Of a stretch of 64,000 bases of DNA, positions 16,600 through 26,660 are shown one piece after another. A program made the position numbers and the translations under genes. The notes beneath the pieces are model-generated. The model made no database searches. It was not told the DNA's origin and saw nothing but the letters and a program-made list of their open reading frames with translations. The first letter of the stretch is position 1. Each line of letters starts with the position of its first letter. Source of the stretch: Bin87 sp965204395 (GTDB lineage: Bacteria; Chloroflexota; Dehalococcoidia; Lucifugimonadales; UBA3495); NCBI GenBank assembly GCA_965204395.1, contig OZ241987.1, positions 62,001 through 126,000 on the forward strand, given 5' to 3'.

Positions 16600-19500
16600 A
16601 TGTCGCTGGACTCGTTCCATCCCCTGATTCAACGCTGGTTCCGTAGCCGGTTCGAAGCGCCCACGGAGGCGCAGGCCGCCGGGTGGCCGGCCATTGCCCA
16701 GGGACGGCACACGCTCATCGCCGCTCCCACGGGGTCCGGCAAAACTCTCACCGCCTTTCTGACGTGTATCGACCAGTTAGTGCGGCAGGGGATGGAGTCG
16801 GGCCTGCCTGAAGGGACGCAGGTGGTGTACGTTTCTCCCCTGAAAGCCCTGTCCAACGACATCCAGAAGAACCTGGCGACTCCTCTGGAAGAGATCGCCG
16901 CACTGGCCGATGAGACCGGCTCTCCGATTCCGCACATAACCACCGCGGTACGCACCGGGGACACTCCGGCATCCGAACGGCAGAAGATGGCCAAGAGGCC
17001 GCCCCACATCCTCATCACCACGCCGGAGTCGCTGTACATCCTGCTGACCTCGGAGAGCGGGCGGCGCGGCCTGAAACACGTCAGGACGCTGATACTGGAC
17101 GAGATTCACGCGGTGGCCGACGACAAGCGGGGCGCACACCTGACCCTGTCGGTAGAGCGCCTGTGCCAGCTTTCCGAGGAGCCCATCACCCGCATCGGGT
17201 TGTCCGCCACTCAACGGCCATTGTCTGAGATGGCCCGCTTTCTGGTGGGCAACCGACACATCGACGCCGACGGCAATCCCGATTGCGTCGTGGTGGACAC
17301 AGGCAGCCGCCGAAAGATTGACCTTTCCGTGGAATTGCCGGAGCAGGAACTGGGTCCCATCGCCACCCACGAGATCTGGGGCGAGACCCTGGACGCCATC
17401 GCCGGATGCACCGAGTCCCACGCCATCACGCTGGTTTTTGTCAACACCCGCCGGCTGGTGGAGCGGGTATCCCACCAGCTTTCGACCCGGTTGGGCGAGG
17501 AGGCGGTGGTCGCCCACCACGGTAGTCTGGCCCGCGCCACCCGGTGGGCCGCTGAGCAAAAGCTGAAAAACGGTCAGGTCAAGGTCTGCGTCGCCACGGC
17601 TTCGCTGGAACTGGGCATCGATATCGGCGAGATCGACCTGGTGTGCCAGATCGGCTCTCCCCGTTCCATTGGGTTGCTGGTGCAGCGCGTCGGGCGGTCG
17701 GGACACACGGTCGGGGGTGTGCCCAAGGGCAAGCTGTTCCCACTGACCAGGGATGAAATGCTCGAGTGCGCCGCCCTGTCCCGGGCGTTGCTGCACGGCA
17801 ATCTGGACACATTCGAGATCCCGTCCTGGCCGCTGGACGTGATGGCCCAGCAGATGGTGGCCGCCTGCGCCTCCGAAGAATGGGACGAAGACGGACTGTT
17901 CGAACTGTGCCGTCGGGCTTACCCATACCGGGACCTGCCCCGCCATAAATTCGACCAGGTGGTCGAGTCTCTTTCCCAGGGATTCGCCCCTCGCCTGGGA
18001 CGGAACGGCGCCCACCTGCACCGCGATGGCATTAACCATCAATTGAAGGGACGCCGTGGCGCGCGCATCGCCGCCCTGACCAGCGGCGGCGCCATTCCCG
18101 ACAACGCCGACTACGATGTGGTGCTGGATCCGGACGGCACTTTCGTCGGCACGGTCAACGAGGACTTTGCCATCGAGAGCCTGGCTGGGGACATCTTCCT
18201 GCTGGGCAACACACCCTGGAAAATTCGCCGTGTGGAGAGCGGGCGGGTTCGGGTTGAGGATGCCCAGGGCAATCTGCCGACCATCCCCTTCTGGCTGGGC
18301 GAAGCGCCCGGCCGCACGTGGGAACTCTCCGATGAGATCACGCAACTGCGGGATGGCATTGACCGGCTCCTGGACAATCCGCCGGACGCCGAAGCGTGGC
18401 TAGTATCCGAAACCAGTGTCTCTCCGGAGGTAGCCCGCCAACTGGTAGCCTACCTTGTAGAGGGCAAACGGGTGCTGGGTGTGGTGCCTACCGCCAACCG
18501 GGTGGTGGCCGAGCGGTTTTTCGACGAGAGCGGCGGCATGCAACTGGTCATTCACGCCCCCTTCGGCGCGGCCATCAACCGGGCCTGGGGCATGGCCCTG
18601 CGCAAACGCATCTGCCGCACGTTCGATTTCGAGCTACAGGCCTCGGCGACGGACGACGGGTTGAACTTTTCCCTGGGGCCCAGTATGGGCTTCCCTCTGG
18701 GCGACATCTTCAACTATCTTTCGCCCAATACTGTCGACGAGGTCCTGACCCAGGCGGTGTTTCAGGCCCCGTTGTTCGGGACTCGCTGGCGTTGGAACGC
18801 CTCCCGCTTCCTGGCCTTGCTGCGCCACTCAGGGGGCAAGAAGGTGCCGGCTCCTTTGCAAAGGATGCGGTCGGACGACCTGCTGGCCGCCGTGTTCCCC
18901 GCACAGGTCCAATGCCAGGACAACGCCGCGCCCGGGGACATCGACCCGCCGGACCATCCGTTGGTGTTTGAAACCACCCGCGACTGCCTCAACGAGGCCA
19001 TGAGCCTGGAGGGACTGAAGAGTGTCCTGGGGTCCATCCGCTCCGGCGAGATCGAGGTGTTCGCCCGGGACACGGTGCAGCCTTCCGTGTTCGCCCACCA
19101 GATTCTCAACGCCATGCCCTATGCCTTCCTGGACGATGCGCCATTGGAGGAAAGGCGAGCCCGGGCCGTGTCTCTGCGCCGCGCGCTCCCCGAGGACTCC
19201 CGCGACCTGTCCGCGTTGGACCCCGAGGCCATCCGCACGGAGTCGGCATACGCATGGCCCGCCATCCGCGACGCCGACGAACTTCACGACGCTCTGCTGA
19301 CCCTTGGTGTGGCACGGCCGGAAGAGCTGGTGTCCCGCACTGAGATGGCGTCCCGGGAGATGATCCTCCAGTGGTTCGAGGAGTTGTCCCGGGCAGGACG
19401 GATGATGAGCGTCACCCCATCTGAACACACAACCCTCTGGTTGGCCGCTGAACATGCGGCCCTGGTCTCAGCCGCTTATCCGGGCGCCGCCGTATCAGGC

Positions 19501-21072
19501 GTGGATGAAATCCAGCCCGAGGATGCAGTATTGCACTTGGTGCGCGGATGGGCTGAATGCTCTGGCCCATTCACCGCGATGGAAATGGCAGAGCTGCTAT
19601 GCCTGTCGCCGTTTGACGTCGAAACCGCGATGGCAACGCTGGAAAACGAAGGGTTGGTTTTGCGGGGCAGTTTCCGCCTCGGCGTTGATGAGGAGGAATT
19701 CTGCGACCGGCGGATCCTGGCTCGCATTCACCGCGCCACCGTGGGCCGCCTGCGGCAGGAAATCGAGCCAGTTCCGCAAGCGTCCTTCATGCGATTCCTG
19801 TTCCGGTGGCAGTATGCGGCCACCGGGTGGCAAACCGCCGGCGAGGGCGGATTGCTGGACGTCATCGACAAATTGCAGGGATTCGAGACCGCCGCCGCCG
19901 CATGGGAACCCGAACTACTGGCGCGCCGCGTTTCGGATTACCGCCCAGATCTGCTGGACCGGCTGTGCACCGGCGGCGAGGTCGCGTGGGGGCGATTATC
20001 ACGAGGAAGCAACGTGGCATCGGGCACGGGCCCAGGACAACGGGCTGCTGCCCTAACACGAGCGACCAATATCACCCTGGCACTGCGCGAGTCGCTGGAC
20101 TGGCTGTTGGATCCCGCCGCCGAGAGTCCTGACAACCTGACGGGAGCGATGGCGGAGATAGTGGAAGTCCTGTCCACCCGGGGCGCCTGCTTCCAGACTG
20201 ATCTGATTGCCCACACGCGGCGTCTGCCATCGGACGTGGAGGAAGCCCTTTGGATGCTGGTCGCCAACGGGCTGGTGACGTCGGACAGCATCGTCCCGCT
20301 CCGCGCTCGCATCAACGGGAAACCCAATCGCGGCAGGCCGGACCGCAAACGCGGGAACCGCGACGCTGGGCCTGTGTCAGCTCGCTTGCGTTCTCCCCGC
20401 AGCGACAGCCAGCCGCCGGCGTCGAACCGGCCGCGTTCGCAACGCCAATTGAGCGCAGGCCGTTGGTCCCTGCTTGAAGTTTTCGATCCAGTGGAGGATC
20501 CCACGGAAGCAAAAGCCATGCAGCTGCTGCACCGCTATGGCGTGGTTTTTCCTGAACTACTGGCCAGGGAGCGGATGGCTTCCCGCTGGCGCGACCTGGT
20601 GCGTGTGTACCGTCGCCTGGAGGCCAGGGGAGAAATCAGGGGCGGGCGGTTTGTGGCCGGGTTCGTCGGTGAGCAGTTCGCCTTGCCCGATGTCGTCAGC
20701 GCCCTGCGGGATGCTCACCGCGCTCCCACCTCCGGCGCCCTGGACGTCATATCCGCGTGCGATCCATTGAACCTGGTTGGCATCGTCACCCCCGGCGACA
20801 GGGTCCCGGCCCAACAGGGCAACCGGGTCGTGTTCCGCGACGGCGTTCCGGTGGCGTCGCTGGAAAAGGGTATGGTCGTCAATCGTTCCAACGCCGACGC
20901 CGACACATTGACCGCCGCCACAAATCTTCTGTTCGGAAACATCGCGCCTCCGCAGCGGGAACAGCATCGCCCGCCCTTGGACATTCATGGCGGTTCCGCT
21001 CAACCGACCTGGCCGTTGCCGGACCACCCAGTTCCCGAATCCGTCCCGGCCGCACGGATCAATCTCAATTGA
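16600..21072 (+). CDS. lhr: Large ATP-dependent helicase, Lhr family
   Basis: A 1,490-residue SF2 3'-5' DNA helicase implicated in repair. The core shows Walker A (APTGSGKT, about residue 42), DEIH in LILDEIHAVADDKRG (~167), motif III LSATQRP, and motif VI QRVGRSGHTVGG (~362). The winged-helix and Lhr beta-barrel follow (VLDPDGTFVGTVNEDF). A long C-terminal extension with more winged helices resembles E. coli Lhr (~1,540 residues). A basic, low-complexity linker lies at about residues 1230-1290. Confidence 0.95.
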   Translation: MSLDSFHPLIQRWFRSRFEAPTEAQAAGWPAIAQGRHTLIAAPTGSGKTLTAFLTCIDQLVRQGMESGLPEGTQVVYVSPLKALSNDIQKNLATPLEEIAALADETGSPIPHITTAVRTGDTPASERQKMAKRPPHILITTPESLYILLTSESGRRGLKHVRTLILDEIHAVADDKRGAHLTLSVERLCQLSEEPITRIGLSATQRPLSEMARFLVGNRHIDADGNPDCVVVDTGSRRKIDLSVELPEQELGPIATHEIWGETLDAIAGCTESHAITLVFVNTRRLVERVSHQLSTRLGEEAVVAHHGSLARATRWAAEQKLKNGQVKVCVATASLELGIDIGEIDLVCQIGSPRSIGLLVQRVGRSGHTVGGVPKGKLFPLTRDEMLECAALSRALLHGNLDTFEIPSWPLDVMAQQMVAACASEEWDEDGLFELCRRAYPYRDLPRHKFDQVVESLSQGFAPRLGRNGAHLHRDGINHQLKGRRGARIAALTSGGAIPDNADYDVVLDPDGTFVGTVNEDFAIESLAGDIFLLGNTPWKIRRVESGRVRVEDAQGNLPTIPFWLGEAPGRTWELSDEITQLRDGIDRLLDNPPDAEAWLVSETSVSPEVARQLVAYLVEGKRVLGVVPTANRVVAERFFDESGGMQLVIHAPFGAAINRAWGMALRKRICRTFDFELQASATDDGLNFSLGPSMGFPLGDIFNYLSPNTVDEVLTQAVFQAPLFGTRWRWNASRFLALLRHSGGKKVPAPLQRMRSDDLLAAVFPAQVQCQDNAAPGDIDPPDHPLVFETTRDCLNEAMSLEGLKSVLGSIRSGEIEVFARDTVQPSVFAHQILNAMPYAFLDDAPLEERRARAVSLRRALPEDSRDLSALDPEAIRTESAYAWPAIRDADELHDALLTLGVARPEELVSRTEMASREMILQWFEELSRAGRMMSVTPSEHTTLWLAAEHAALVSAAYPGAAVSGVDEIQPEDAVLHLVRGWAECSGPFTAMEMAELLCLSPFDVETAMATLENEGLVLRGSFRLGVDEEEFCDRRILARIHRATVGRLRQEIEPVPQASFMRFLFRWQYAATGWQTAGEGGLLDVIDKLQGFETAAAAWEPELLARRVSDYRPDLLDRLCTGGEVAWGRLSRGSNVASGTGPGQRAAALTRATNITLALRESLDWLLDPAAESPDNLTGAMAEIVEVLSTRGACFQTDLIAHTRRLPSDVEEALWMLVANGLVTSDSIVPLRARINGKPNRGRPDRKRGNRDAGPVSARLRSPRSDSQPPASNRPRSQRQLSAGRWSLLEVFDPVEDPTEAKAMQLLHRYGVVFPELLARERMASRWRDLVRVYRRLEARGEIRGGRFVAGFVGEQFALPDVVSALRDAHRAPTSGALDVISACDPLNLVGIVTPGDRVPAQQGNRVVFRDGVPVASLEKGMVVNRSNADADTLTAATNLLFGNIAPPQREQHRPPLDIHGGSAQPTWPLPDHPVPESVPAARINLN

Positions 21073-21186
21073 ATTCCAGGCGGGCGCACGCACCGCTGCG
21101 AGTGGCCGATGCGGCGTTTGCCAGGAGGTCCACGCCCAAGCTGGCGGAATGATCGCCCAACTGCAAGAACACTTGCCCAAGGCGGC

Positions 21187-21201
21187 TCCGCCTCAGGCGG
21201 A
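21187..21201. repeat. Short palindrome P1 (TCCGCC-N3-GGCGGA)
   Basis: TCCGCCTCAGGCGGA within the IS256 remnant. One of seven P1 copies in the window. Confidence 0.75.
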
Positions 21202-21370
21202 CTGGCGGATGGCTTGCCCGACATCCTGGTCTTCACCGCCTTACCGGAATCCAAATGGCAGAAGCTCTGGTCCAATAATCCCCGGGAACGGCTGAACCAA
21301 GAGATCCGACCTCGTACCGACGTGGTGGGCGCCTTCCCCAACCGGGCCGCAACCCGTCGTCTGGTCGGCG

Positions 21371-21385
21371 TCCGCCTCTGGCGGA
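21371..21385. repeat. Short palindrome P1
   Basis: TCCGCCTCTGGCGGA, right after the conserved RRLVG codons of the IS256 remnant, the same site as the copy at 41081. Confidence 0.8.
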
Positions 21386-21444
21386 TTGGCCGAGTAACAC
21401 GACGAATGGGCCGCAGACCCCGTAGCCCATCGCCACCACTATAG

Positions 21445-21797
21445 ACAAAAAAGCTTTACATCCAACACGGATACTTGACTGGACGTAACCCTTGATGATG
21501 TTGGAATGGCATCAGGCGCCTGGTTGCGCCGTTCGAACGCGGCGATCTTGACGAGCAACCTGCCCTCGCCGGTTGTGAGTCCCGGAAAACCGTTGGTTGA
21601 CGGCTTAGTTTGGTTGACCTGTTCTCAGTGATGTGTGGAGAGGATACGCTGTTATCGGCCTTTTGGCGGCCTCATTGATCGGGCGGTTGCCTGGGGTAGT
21701 TCACGGTGCGTATCAAGACGTTTAGGGCGTCCTTGTTGGGGTCGTTCGCTTTCCCCGGCAGGTCGATGGTTTCCAGTCGTTACATTTTCGGCCCATG
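21445..21797. other. Intergenic region without a recognised gene
   Basis: Contains the probable right flank of the IS256 remnant (ACTTGACTGGACGTAAC around 21473) and a small GGCC-N-GGCC hairpin near 21657. No convincing coding frame. Confidence 0.5.
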
Positions 21798-23549
21798 TCA
21801 CAGAGTCCCCATGCACCCGGCGCAGCTACAGCCGAAAGTGTGCTCCATCGGGTGCCCGGTCAGACTGGCCAACCCGTCCCAATATCGCTCCTCCGGGTTG
21901 CCCACGTCGCCCGACCAATAGCGCTCCACTATTTCGAGTTGGTCAGAGAACAGCTCCCTGACTTCGGCAATTCCGGGATCGGCGCCCTCTGCAACCATCT
22001 TATTCTTCAGGTGGTACAGCCGGCGCATCCGCGCCATGAACTCATCCTGGCCCACGGCCTCCAGCAACTCTCGACCCATCCAGTATCCCAGATAGTGGTG
22101 GCACAGGCGGTTGCCCCGGTCGCTGCTGGAGGGGTTCATCTCTTCCAGGTGTTGGATGTTGCGGGCCGTGCAGTCGCCGCGTTGGATGACGTTCAGCACG
22201 TTGGCGGGCACGTCGGACCGGTCCCGTCCGTCCATCCGATAGATGTACTCGAAGCCTGCCTTGATCGGCGTATGGTTGAGCCATGACTTTATCTCGCTGC
22301 CGTAGTAATCGTGGCCGATCTCGTGGATTACCACGGACGGGAGCATGGGGCGGTCGGTAGCGTATTGGCGAGCGAACCGCTGCAGATTCTCCCGGTCCCC
22401 ACGAAGGCCGTAAGCGAAGTCGTAGCGGGTGCCCTGCGAACCGGGGACGCTGGTCGCCTGGTCGCTGATCACGAAGATCAGGTGGGGCTTGGGCAAGGGG
22501 ACCTGCATAGTGCTTTCCAACAGTTCCGCGATACGCACCAACTCCGGCATCGTTTCGGGACTCCCATCGCTGTGGGTTCGCACGATGCTGATCTTGAGCT
22601 CCGGAGTGAGCGTCGTCTGCCCGACGTGGACCTCGATATCAGCGTAGCCGGGGTTTAGCATCCGCTCGACTTCGTCGGCTTCCCGAATGGTACCCACGGC
22701 CGTCACCATGGTCGTGAGATCGTCGGTAATGCCGTCGGCCAGCTCTGGGTGCTCCAGCAGAGTTTCAAATCTGCCGTCGTCCGCGTATCGCGCCAGCCTA
22801 TGGAGCGCCAACAACGCCAGGGAGTCATCGAATTCCAGGGTTTGCAGGAAGGGCATGCCGAGTATCGCAAGGGTGGATGCTTCGTCTCTGCGGGCCATCC
22901 AGCGAATTCCATAAATGGCGGTGGCTTCCGCATCGGTGAGGTCATGGTCCGTAACCCACGGCTTTTTCAGCAGAGCCTTGAACGTGTCGGGATAGTGGTT
23001 GGCGGCGTCCACCAGCATCTGGGCGGTCTCACGTTCCCTGTCGTCAATGCCGTCGGCGATCCAGGGCAGGGATTCCAGTTGGTTGGCAAACTGCGATTGC
23101 AGCCTAGAAGCGCGTGCTAAGCCGTGGAGGGGACTGCGCGGTATCGGCGTCGGCTTGGGGCGCGGCGTGAACGTAGTCGGCGACGTGTCGGTCGGAGTCG
23201 GCGCCGGGTGCGGCGTGAACGTGGGAGACGGCGTGTTGGTCGGCGTTGGCTTGGCTTCCGGTGTGGACGTGGCCAACGGGGCGTTGGTCGGTTCGAGAGT
23301 GTTCGTCGGTGGAACCGCCGTGGCAGCAGGCGGCTGCACCGACGTGGGGGTTGGTGGCCCGGTGGTGTCCGTTGGCAGCGGCACTGCCCTTGGCTCAGTC
23401 GTATCGGTAGGCGGTGGGACGATTGCTTTTGCCGTGGGTGCCGTGACGGGAACCTCTGCCGACTGCGACTGAAGTGTGGTGCAAGCCAAGGTCGCCAGCA
23501 ACAACATCAGAGCCGACAGCACGGCGACAAGTATCTTTGGCGGGTTCAT
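21798..23549 (-). CDS. Secreted lipoprotein with Thr/Pro-rich stalk and HExxH metallopeptidase domain
   Basis: About 583 residues. ATG 23549 is chosen: GGAGGGGAG lies upstream and it yields a lipoprotein signal with lipobox LATLAC (Cys ~23). A long Thr/Pro-rich stalk (to ~135) follows, then a domain with LPWIADGIDDRERE, then a zinc-protease signature VVIHEIGHDYYG (HEIGH at ~409-413) and a Glu in KAGFEYIYR ~25 residues later, as in gluzincins. The extreme C-terminus has a CSCAGC cluster. It is probably anchored outside the membrane. The peptidase family is not one I can name. Confidence 0.75.
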   Translation of the reverse strand: MNPPKILVAVLSALMLLLATLACTTLQSQSAEVPVTAPTAKAIVPPPTDTTEPRAVPLPTDTTGPPTPTSVQPPAATAVPPTNTLEPTNAPLATSTPEAKPTPTNTPSPTFTPHPAPTPTDTSPTTFTPRPKPTPIPRSPLHGLARASRLQSQFANQLESLPWIADGIDDRERETAQMLVDAANHYPDTFKALLKKPWVTDHDLTDAEATAIYGIRWMARRDEASTLAILGMPFLQTLEFDDSLALLALHRLARYADDGRFETLLEHPELADGITDDLTTMVTAVGTIREADEVERMLNPGYADIEVHVGQTTLTPELKISIVRTHSDGSPETMPELVRIAELLESTMQVPLPKPHLIFVISDQATSVPGSQGTRYDFAYGLRGDRENLQRFARQYATDRPMLPSVVIHEIGHDYYGSEIKSWLNHTPIKAGFEYIYRMDGRDRSDVPANVLNVIQRGDCTARNIQHLEEMNPSSSDRGNRLCHHYLGYWMGRELLEAVGQDEFMARMRRLYHLKNKMVAEGADPGIAEVRELFSDQLEIVERYWSGDVGNPEERYWDGLASLTGHPMEHTFGCSCAGCMGTL

Positions 23550-23668
23550 GTGTTCTCCCCTCCAGACATCCGGGTCCGTACTGTCGCCGGATCCATCAGG
23601 GCGCAACCTGGTACTCCAGCTACGCCACTTTCCGGTGACGGCTGCTAAGCAAGCGTGGGCATGCCCTA

Positions 23669-24769
23669 TCAGAATCTTCGCTCCCGATATTCTGCTGCCA
23701 GAACTGCGCCCCCGTAGATGTCTTCCAGCGATTCAAAAACATCAGGGAAGTCTTTAATGATTGCCAGCCCTGCACCAACGTTGGCCATGCAATCGCCAAT
23801 GTCCTGTCTCCCTGATAGCATGGTGCTGACAATATCGCCCGCTGCGTACAGTGCATCGGGGTCCACGGTGTCCTTTGCCTTGATGACGACATCTTTGACG
23901 GAAAGGAATTGTCCGTAGTACGTGGAAGGCTGAGTGGCGGCCCGGAAGCTACGCAGTGTCTGTAGCCTGTCCTGACTGTAGACTACCGCATCGGCTTCAC
24001 ACATCCACATCCGAACCCGGTATCCATGTTGGCTGCCGGGTAAAGCGCGGGCGGACTCGATCAGCTTCTCACCGGAGTCGCGCTCTGTATCATCCACGCC
24101 GTCGGCGACCCAGGATAGCTGCTTGGTCCGATTCGCCAACGCCGGTTTGTGTTCTTCTAACCAGGCTCGGTGCAAGAATCCCGCCAAATTTATTGGCGTG
24201 GGGACCACCGGTGCCGGACCTGAGCACGCGCCGCCCCGGTCGGCGACGGTCATACGCCGCCAGCGTGGGTTCTGTGGCCAGGTGTAGTGGCCGCTGAGTG
24301 TCTCAACGTCGTTGACCACGTTCCCACCCGACAACACCGTGAACGCGTGAAAATCTCCCTGCCCCAGCCGCCGTACCGTATACTCCACTCGCCCACCCAC
24401 AACCACGAGGTTCCGGGCGTCCTCGTCAACATAGACGAATGCCGTCTTCCAGTCTTTAGCAGGATTGCTCACCGCCCGATCATAGTCCTGGTCCAGATTG
24501 ACGTACCCGATGCGGTAGTGCGTCGCCCCCGGTACATAGTCCCATGAGATCACCACCTCGCCCGAGTTGGTTCCGTCCCTGACCCTGATGTTGCCAGTGG
24601 CCGGAACGCCAATTTGGGTCTCCGACTGCGCGGCGGCAGGACGCTCCGGTGAGCCCGAGACCAACAGCGTGCATACTGAGGCGACCAGCACTGCCACCAA
24701 AAACACCCTGCCGCGTCGGCGCTGGTACCGAAATCGTGCGATCACACGGTGGGCCATGAAATTGGTCAT
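23669..24769 (-). CDS. Secreted protein with Fn3-like domain and WxADGxDD motif
   Basis: About 366 residues with a basic N-terminus and hydrophobic signal (VFLVAVLVASVCTLLVSG), probably secreted. The next ~110 residues look like a fibronectin III/purple-acid-phosphatase-type sandwich (VVISWDYVPGATHYRIGYVN). The C-terminal half contains LSWVADGVDDTERDSGEKL, closely like LPWIADGIDDRERE in the adjacent metallopeptidase lipoprotein, so both share a helical module. GTG 24772 and ATG 24769 are adjacent starts. Function is unknown. Confidence 0.65.
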   Translation of the reverse strand: MTNFMAHRVIARFRYQRRRGRVFLVAVLVASVCTLLVSGSPERPAAAQSETQIGVPATGNIRVRDGTNSGEVVISWDYVPGATHYRIGYVNLDQDYDRAVSNPAKDWKTAFVYVDEDARNLVVVGGRVEYTVRRLGQGDFHAFTVLSGGNVVNDVETLSGHYTWPQNPRWRRMTVADRGGACSGPAPVVPTPINLAGFLHRAWLEEHKPALANRTKQLSWVADGVDDTERDSGEKLIESARALPGSQHGYRVRMWMCEADAVVYSQDRLQTLRSFRAATQPSTYYGQFLSVKDVVIKAKDTVDPDALYAAGDIVSTMLSGRQDIGDCMANVGAGLAIIKDFPDVFESLEDIYGGAVLAAEYRERRF

Positions 24770-24896
24770 CACTTTCGCTACTCACTGGCCGGCAATCGTT
24801 TCATTCACCAATCGCAACACTATCTAGGGTTTCACTCATCGTAGGCATTGACGCCTCCCGGCCTCCAGCGAGGCCATGAAGTCTCCTCGTCATCTC

Positions 24897-25418
24897 TTAT
24901 GACACCCATCCCTGTCCTCTACAGTGCGGACAGGCCGATCGGACCCTGTGGCGCCGCTCGGCCGCAGTGGTCGCTTCTATCCGGCTGCCGCATACCAGAC
25001 ACCGTTCCGCAGTGGAAACATCCTCAGGTACGGCCTCGGACCAGTCGAAAACGTGGGTCATGTCGATGTTGGCCAGCCGATCCTTGACCCTGCGCAGGCT
25101 GTCCGGACGGCCGCACTGCTCTGGCTGGCCGTCCAGGATGCCATCGAGGGTGGCGTAAAAAAGAGAGCGGCGGTCGCAGTCAGCCTTCGGATCCAATGGG
25201 ATGATGGCCAGGACGAAAACTGGTCCTACGGTACTGCCCTGATGAACGGCGTAGATCTCGCCGATGTCCCGGACGTAGGAGATCCTCCAGAGACCCTCCC
25301 AACCCTTCAACCGCCAGTGCGCGCCATAGTCGCACTCCTCGCTCCGCAATCGGCGCTCATCGTCTGCGTAATACGCCTCAAGAGTCGGGTACATGGCCTT
25401 GCCGGCGCTCATATCCAC
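24897..25418 (-). CDS. Hypothetical protein with C-terminal zinc ribbon
   Basis: A 173-residue protein of unknown role. The first 100 residues are rich in aromatic and charged residues (YPTLEAYYADDERRLRS, DYGAHWRLKGWEGLWRISYV) and look like a compact cytoplasmic domain. The end has two Cys pairs (CLVCGSR and CPHCRGQG) spaced to bind one zinc. It starts at GTG 25418 with AGGAAG 7 nt upstream; ATG 25412 is the alternative. There is no signal peptide, unlike its neighbours. Confidence 0.6.
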   Translation of the reverse strand: MDMSAGKAMYPTLEAYYADDERRLRSEECDYGAHWRLKGWEGLWRISYVRDIGEIYAVHQGSTVGPVFVLAIIPLDPKADCDRRSLFYATLDGILDGQPEQCGRPDSLRRVKDRLANIDMTHVFDWSEAVPEDVSTAERCLVCGSRIEATTAAERRHRVRSACPHCRGQGWVS

Positions 25419-25566
25419 CCCATCTCTTCCTAATCAAATCAAGCAACTGGCAATCCCGGTCAGCGCAGCCTTCGCAGGCGCTGGCGGGCCAGCCATGCGG
25501 TCCCGCGGGCGGGATTGCATGGCAAATTTTCTTGGCAAACAGCCCACACTAATTTACGCGACGATC

Positions 25567-25604
25567 CGTATGATATGCATAATAATCATGCCAAATATCA
25601 TACG
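25567..25604. repeat. AT-rich hairpin with 10+4 bp arms
   Basis: CGTATGATAT (25567-25576) and ATATCATACG (25595-25604) are exact complements, and GCAT/ATGC extends the stem inside with a 3-nt bulge and a 7-nt loop. It is markedly AT-rich for this genome. No associated gene is certain. Confidence 0.75.
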
Positions 25605-25947
25605 AATGCTGTACGATCCTCTACGTGAACGATGAGGATATGGCGGAGGCCCTGGATGACCCTCGGCATCGGTTCCTGCTCGGACACTACCGGGAAGCCC
25701 CGCACATCGACCTTCCGGCAGACGGGTGTGATTTCTTGATTTTTGCGGCCACAAATGGTAGGTCCGCGACCCTTGTACAGTGCCATCACTTGGCGACTTC
25801 CCTCGTGCCCAGCGCCCACCGCCAGCATGCTCGGTTGCCGCCCCTCGGTGGGGCGGTTGATGTGCAGTTTCCCAGGATCTCGTTGCGAGCGCATTGCGTC
25901 GGCGCTACCATTCCGGCGCGGCAACGTCAAACTCCAACCCGAAGGTA
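25605..25947. other. Region without a confidently assigned gene
   Basis: An open frame starts at GTG 25625 on the + strand (first residues MNDEDMAEALDDPRHRF) but its downstream half is Arg-rich and runs into transposase debris. A - strand frame (25598-25930) is equally possible. Neither is recognised. Confidence 0.3.
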
Positions 25948-26623
25948 CTGGACGCGATCATCTATGTCGCCGATCACGGCTGCCGGTGATGAGGATTGCG
26001 GCGCCGCTTCGAACACTGGCATTCGGTCCAAAACAGAACGCACCGCTGGTTTAGGAATGCAGTGCTGGACCGGGTGCTTGAACGTCCGTGGCGGGAACGG
26101 ATCGCGCCCATCAATCCGGGAGCCGTAGCGCTGGGCAGCATCATGGTGAAGGTGCATCCCGGCGGCAAGAGTGCGCTCAACAAAACGGAGCCCTTTCTAT
26201 CGGCAAGTAACGTGGCGGCTGGACCACCAAGGTTCATGCGGTCGCCGCCGATGCTCTCACCACCATGACCTTCTCCCTTCACTCCGGGCGGGTTCATGAT
26301 CCCTCGGAAGGGCTTGAGTTGCTGATGCGTCTGGGCCACAGCCGCCCGGGAGCGAACCTGTCGATGGATCGGCTCTATGAGGGCAATGAGACCCGCCTAC
26401 CGGCCTTGGACGTGAGGTACGTGCCCATGCTTCCACCGTTGGATAGACGTGTCGACCCTTAGTCCGATGCCCGGCGGAAGGGCAAGAAACGGACGGATTA
26501 CCGGGACGCGTCGCTACTCCGATCAGAAAATAAGCTCGCGCGTACGTCCGCTTGGGACGGATTGTTGACCGTACTGTGGATAATGCGGCTGGCCCCATGA
26601 TCGCCGATGCTATTGAGCCATAG
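25948..26623 (+). pseudogene. IS5-like transposase remnant
   Basis: Reading across frames, the piece carries LDAIIYVADHGCR, a WHSVQNRTHRWFRNAVLDR block, then VKVHPGGKSALNK, ADALTTMTFSLHSGRVHDP and YEGNETRLPALDV. These are eroded forms of the IS5-group N-terminal helix region, the GKSRGG block and the catalytic-domain strands. Several frameshifts and stops make it non-functional. Terminal repeats were not found. It lies just upstream of the RCC1-repeat gene. Confidence 0.6.
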
Positions 26624-26660
26624 GTTAGAATTATGTCAACCCAAATCGGGGCGTTCACCA

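Larger units (their letters stand above)
21109..21444 (+). pseudogene. IS256-family transposase remnant
   Basis: A decayed C-terminal piece of a Mutator-type transposase. The frame retains ESKWQKLWSNNPRERLNQ, EIRPRTDVVGAFPNRAA and RRLVG, the conserved tail of the family. Two TCCGCC..GGCGGA palindromes (21187-21201 and 21371-21385) interrupt it, and after the second the expected EQHDEW region is out of frame. There is no full-length partner or clear inverted repeats. A second remnant at 41.05 kb shares the same palindrome site. Confidence 0.8.

Noticed and set aside
16777..18345. 522-residue - strand frame over lhr
   Set aside because: Antisense shadow of the helicase core; no recognisable domain.
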